A stretch of DNA of 7,041 bases from Bacteroidales bacterium UBA1187 (GTDB lineage Bacteria > Bacteroidota > Bacteroidia > Bacteroidales > Paludibacteraceae), in contig DBYL01000007.1 of assembly GCA_002309835.1 (NCBI GenBank), forward strand, positions 1-7,041, read 5' to 3'. Of this stretch, positions 6,001-7,041 are shown piece by piece (the stretch's first letter is position 1; the number at the start of each line of letters is the position of its first letter). The position numbers and the translations under genes are program-made. The notes beneath the pieces were generated by a model that worked only from the letters and a program-made list of their open reading frames with translations, made no database searches and was not told where the DNA came from.

Positions 6001-6473
6001 TCGAGCCCTTTAAGATGCTGGCCTATACGCTGCGGGTAGGTGATGACGCGGAGCAATACCCCAACCGCAACTGGTATTCCTGGACCATCTATGGCGGTAC
6101 GTTCGCTGATGATGCAGAAGCCGCAGCGGCGCTGTTTAATGAAGATGCATGGACGATTATCGACAACCAGATCAAAGATACGGTGCTGCAGGAGATTAAT
6201 AATGCGCAGTATGAGTTTGCGTGCAATAATCCGGGCACCTATCAGTACTACCGTCTCGTCATCCATGACCTCCATGTGACCAACCCGGCAGAACCCCAAG
6301 GCATCCAGCAAATGGGAGAATTGACCATGGGCGTCAAGCCCAAAACACCGACCGATGTCGACCCCGTAACCGGTAACCCGTCACCCGTAACCCTTAAACT
6401 CCTCCGCAACGGCCAGCTCTACATCATCCGGAATGACAAGGTGTATACCATTACCGGACAATTGTGTTGGTGA
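3063..6473 (+). CDS. Secreted BspA-like LRR protein with Ig-like and discoidin-like modules
   Basis: The 1136-residue product starts with a signal peptide (MKKFIILLALVAYAG, likely cut after LWS). Residues about 120-465 hold nine BspA/LRR_5-type repeats, each with an FxxC(T/S/P)xL core. They are broken by the usual YSSIDGVLF island and closed by LYVPMSALEAYR. Ig-like modules (QTLI..G, GEWST.LP, DSGNYYVYYK) lie at about 472-557, 559-645 and 826-908. Two F5/8 type C (discoidin)-like modules at about 657-825 and 912-1093 share WKSWTLYGG / WYSWTIYGG, WTIIDN and GTYQYYRLVIHD. The C-terminus (1099-1136) repeats the VTGNPSPVT linker and the LLRNGQLYIIRN tail. It is probably an extracellular binding protein for host or polysaccharide ligands; the ligand is unknown. 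The ATG at 3063 follows an A-rich leader. The end, QLCW then TGA, runs into a heptamer array. Confidence 0.93.
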   Translation: MKKFIILLALVAYAGNLWSWNDPWYAPQTNIYGDWIWQPDESYTYKGHFFFREKEADLLQTMKEQWDGFTLRIQTENVKISDTVSFYCQDPADMGHYYVYKYKVVGLGANLCREQAWMKTVTLPTALRRMQRDVFVDCTGLTNAVFPAACTLDTLPYGTFSGCTSLTSVTLPVNLKHIGGYSLARTAFTSFTIPATVRSIGYGAFAGCPNLTSLTIPANIEYVEGKITYGCNNLTAIHVASDNPNYSSIDGVLFNKDQTQIQEYPYGKKGAYTLPNTVTEIYEENFYDYPNLTAITIGDGVLRIDKNAFSQCRNLTKVTFGSSVEVIGQYAFRCCSALDTVLFSPSVTTIDDGAFTECTALNSLTFPENLTTIKMMAFSACTGLTSITLGSKVTKIESGAFLGCSNLSSITCYATTPPDAKDAFISLFDMGVDKSTCVLYVPMSALEAYRNATEWQDFTHIVGFREPASEVISTEPKAIAGLTFSGASQTLISAGEVRGGASAVFQYRIGTEGEWSTELPKAVNAGAYDVYYYLDYGHEGDDAEENIFGPVACTIAKAKPSLTAAPAAIAGLNNTGETQTLIYAGTVTNGTFYYSLDHQDWSTALPTATDSGYYHVYYRVEGELPNYCDLNGFLPLVASIGIANTPAAPLHENYNPEKIEPLDAQQGDNTHGFWIFKGESYKCLFDGDKTTKWCSWTADIPYYCQRPKDAVVWKTEEPVKMVSYTLTTGNDAKTCPERNWKSWTLYGGSFANDDEAEDALLTEEGWTIIDNRINDDVLQAQDTADYQFAVRNPGTYQYYRLVIHDIEGTDNIQQMTELTMGIARPLLPTYSTRPSARAYLEYNGTAQTLIEPGSVINGTIWYKLGDGEWSTTLPTATDSGNYYVYYKAQATDLSTETEPDTIIATIYGNRAIPTHVNIGDSYIRVLTYRQGEITAVDQNADKLFYDFTGLPESQRKWCSVANGAATYADRQKDIVVWMTVEPFKMLAYTLRVGDDAEQYPNRNWYSWTIYGGTFADDAEAAAALFNEDAWTIIDNQIKDTVLQEINNAQYEFACNNPGTYQYYRLVIHDLHVTNPAEPQGIQQMGELTMGVKPKTPTDVDPVTGNPSPVTLKLLRNGQLYIIRNDKVYTITGQLCW
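5031..6341 (+). repeat. Intragenic duplication of discoidin-like plus Ig-like modules
   Basis: The module at about 5031-5535 is repeated at about 5796-6341, separated by an Ig-like module. Most of the similarity is at protein level, but 5448-5473 and 6240-6265 are identical over 26 bp, encoding YQYYRLVIH. This fits internal duplication with later exchange or strong constraint. Confidence 0.75.
6366..6393 (+). repeat. Four-unit heptamer array inside the coding region (linker)
   Basis: The units are GTAACCG, GTAACCC, GTCACCC and GTAACCC, read as VTGNPSPVT before the conserved tail. With the following bases, 6366-6412 matches 1608-1654 of the first gene at 43 of 47 positions. It also resembles the intergenic arrays at 1811 and 2871. 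Confidence 0.8.
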
Positions 6474-6505
6474 TTGGTGATTGCTGATTGCTAATTGCTT
6501 ATTGA
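6471..6505. repeat. Five-unit 7-bp tandem array at the gene junction
   Basis: The units are TGATTGG, TGATTGC, TGATTGC, TAATTGC and TTATTGA. The first unit contains the TGA stop of the upstream gene, and the array fills most of the 48-nt gap to the next start codon. No terminator or TAnnTTTG promoter was seen in this gap, so the two genes are probably cotranscribed. Confidence 0.85.
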
Positions 6506-6521
6506 TGAAAACAAAAGATAT

Positions 6522-7041
6522 ATGAAAAGTTCTACTAATCGTGCCCTTGTGGCAAAGAAAAGAATTACCACTCTACTCCTCGCGCTGGTAGCCTGCGCAG
6601 GAACAACGTTCGCCTGGGACTACACTCGTGTTCAGATCGGCGATTTGTATTACAACCTGGATACCGCCAACAAAAGGGCAGAGGTGACATCGCAAAATGA
6701 CAGCTATCCCTATTGGACAACCCCTATCACTTCGGGCGCTATTCCCAACTATGTGGATTACGAAAATGTGGAATACCGCGTCAACAGCATCGCAGAGTTT
6801 GCTTTCTTTGGTTGCAATGCGATGACATTCATATCTATTCCGTGGGGTGTCACCTCCATCGGTAACCGGGCTTTTGAGGGGTGTACCGCTGTGACCTCTA
6901 TCGAGGTGGCACCACTCAATGAGGTGTATAGCTCGGAAGACGGCGTGCTCTTCAACGAGGCAAGAACCATCCTCCTGAAATACCCCGCTGGCAGACAAGG
7001 CGACTATACCATCCCTAACAGCGTCACGGACATCAAGACAT
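6522..7041 (+). CDS. BspA-like LRR secreted protein, 5' part (3' end outside window)
   Basis: The frame is open from the ATG at 6522 to the window edge, giving 173 complete codons. The N-terminus (MKSSTNRALVAKKRITT, then LLLALVACAG) is a signal peptide with a long basic n-region, most simply cut after TFA (residue 31). L22-V23-A24-C25 also fits a lipobox, so a lipoprotein cannot be excluded. The mature part starts VQIGDLYYNLDT, then YRVNSIAEFAFFGCNAMTFISIP and SIGNRAFEGC, which are BspA/LRR_5 repeats. An SSEDGVLFNE island follows, like the one in the preceding gene. The two proteins are therefore paralogues, likely exported and surface-bound. The start follows an A-rich stretch, and a 6-codon frame at 6505 overlaps it as ATGA. 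The C-terminus and any sorting tail are not visible. Confidence 0.88.
   Translation, partial: MKSSTNRALVAKKRITTLLLALVACAGTTFAWDYTRVQIGDLYYNLDTANKRAEVTSQNDSYPYWTTPITSGAIPNYVDYENVEYRVNSIAEFAFFGCNAMTFISIPWGVTSIGNRAFEGCTAVTSIEVAPLNEVYSSEDGVLFNEARTILLKYPAGRQGDYTIPNSVTDIKT

Noticed and set aside
5697..6311. Minus-strand 204-codon frame
   Set aside because: It is a shadow of the discoidin-like coding region, which has clear domains and a signal peptide on the plus strand.
6573..6998. Minus-strand 141-codon frame
   Set aside because: It lies opposite the second BspA-LRR gene, whose plus-strand translation has LRR motifs and a signal peptide.

Overview
The window looks like a chromosomal segment of a Bacteroidota bacterium, most likely order Bacteroidales. 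Three promoters fit the Bacteroidota type (TTG, about 20 nt, TAnnTTTG). Start codons have A-rich leaders without a clear Shine-Dalgarno. The genes encode BspA-like leucine-rich-repeat proteins and large modular secreted proteins. Two of these end in the same roughly 36-residue tail, which resembles a cell-surface sorting tail. No phage, CRISPR, rRNA, tRNA or transposase gene is visible.

Layout: (1) 3-1718 (+) is the 3' part of a large modular surface protein gene, followed by two tandem intrinsic terminators. (2) 1797-2044 is a gene-poor stretch. It holds copy 1 of a 78-bp repeat, a promoter with no sizeable downstream gene on its strand, and a hairpin-rich segment. (3) 2045-2626 (-) is a cytidylate kinase-like gene with its own promoter at 2735-2765 and a purine-rich repetitive 5' leader. 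(4) 2766-3062 is the divergent intergenic region, with copy 2 of the 78-bp repeat and a duplicated -7 promoter element. (5) 3063-6473 (+) is an 1136-residue secreted BspA-LRR / Ig-like / discoidin-like protein. (6) 6522-7041 (+) is the 5' part of a second, related BspA-LRR protein, 48 nt downstream and probably cotranscribed.

The most unusual signal is the repeats rather than the genes. The 78-bp repeat combines four 7-bp units (GTAACCC-like), a two-way terminator hairpin and the extended -33 half (TTGCATAT) of a promoter. The same 28-nt, four-unit heptamer array occurs inside both surface-protein genes. There it encodes the linker VTGNPSPVT just before the conserved tail. Two unrelated arrays with about 7-bp period (TTTTCAC and TGATTGC) lie in other intergenic or leader positions, and one of them supplies a stop codon. 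I found no obviously new enzyme system. The repeat cassette, the shared linker and the orphan promoter with its structured downstream RNA are the best candidates for something undescribed.
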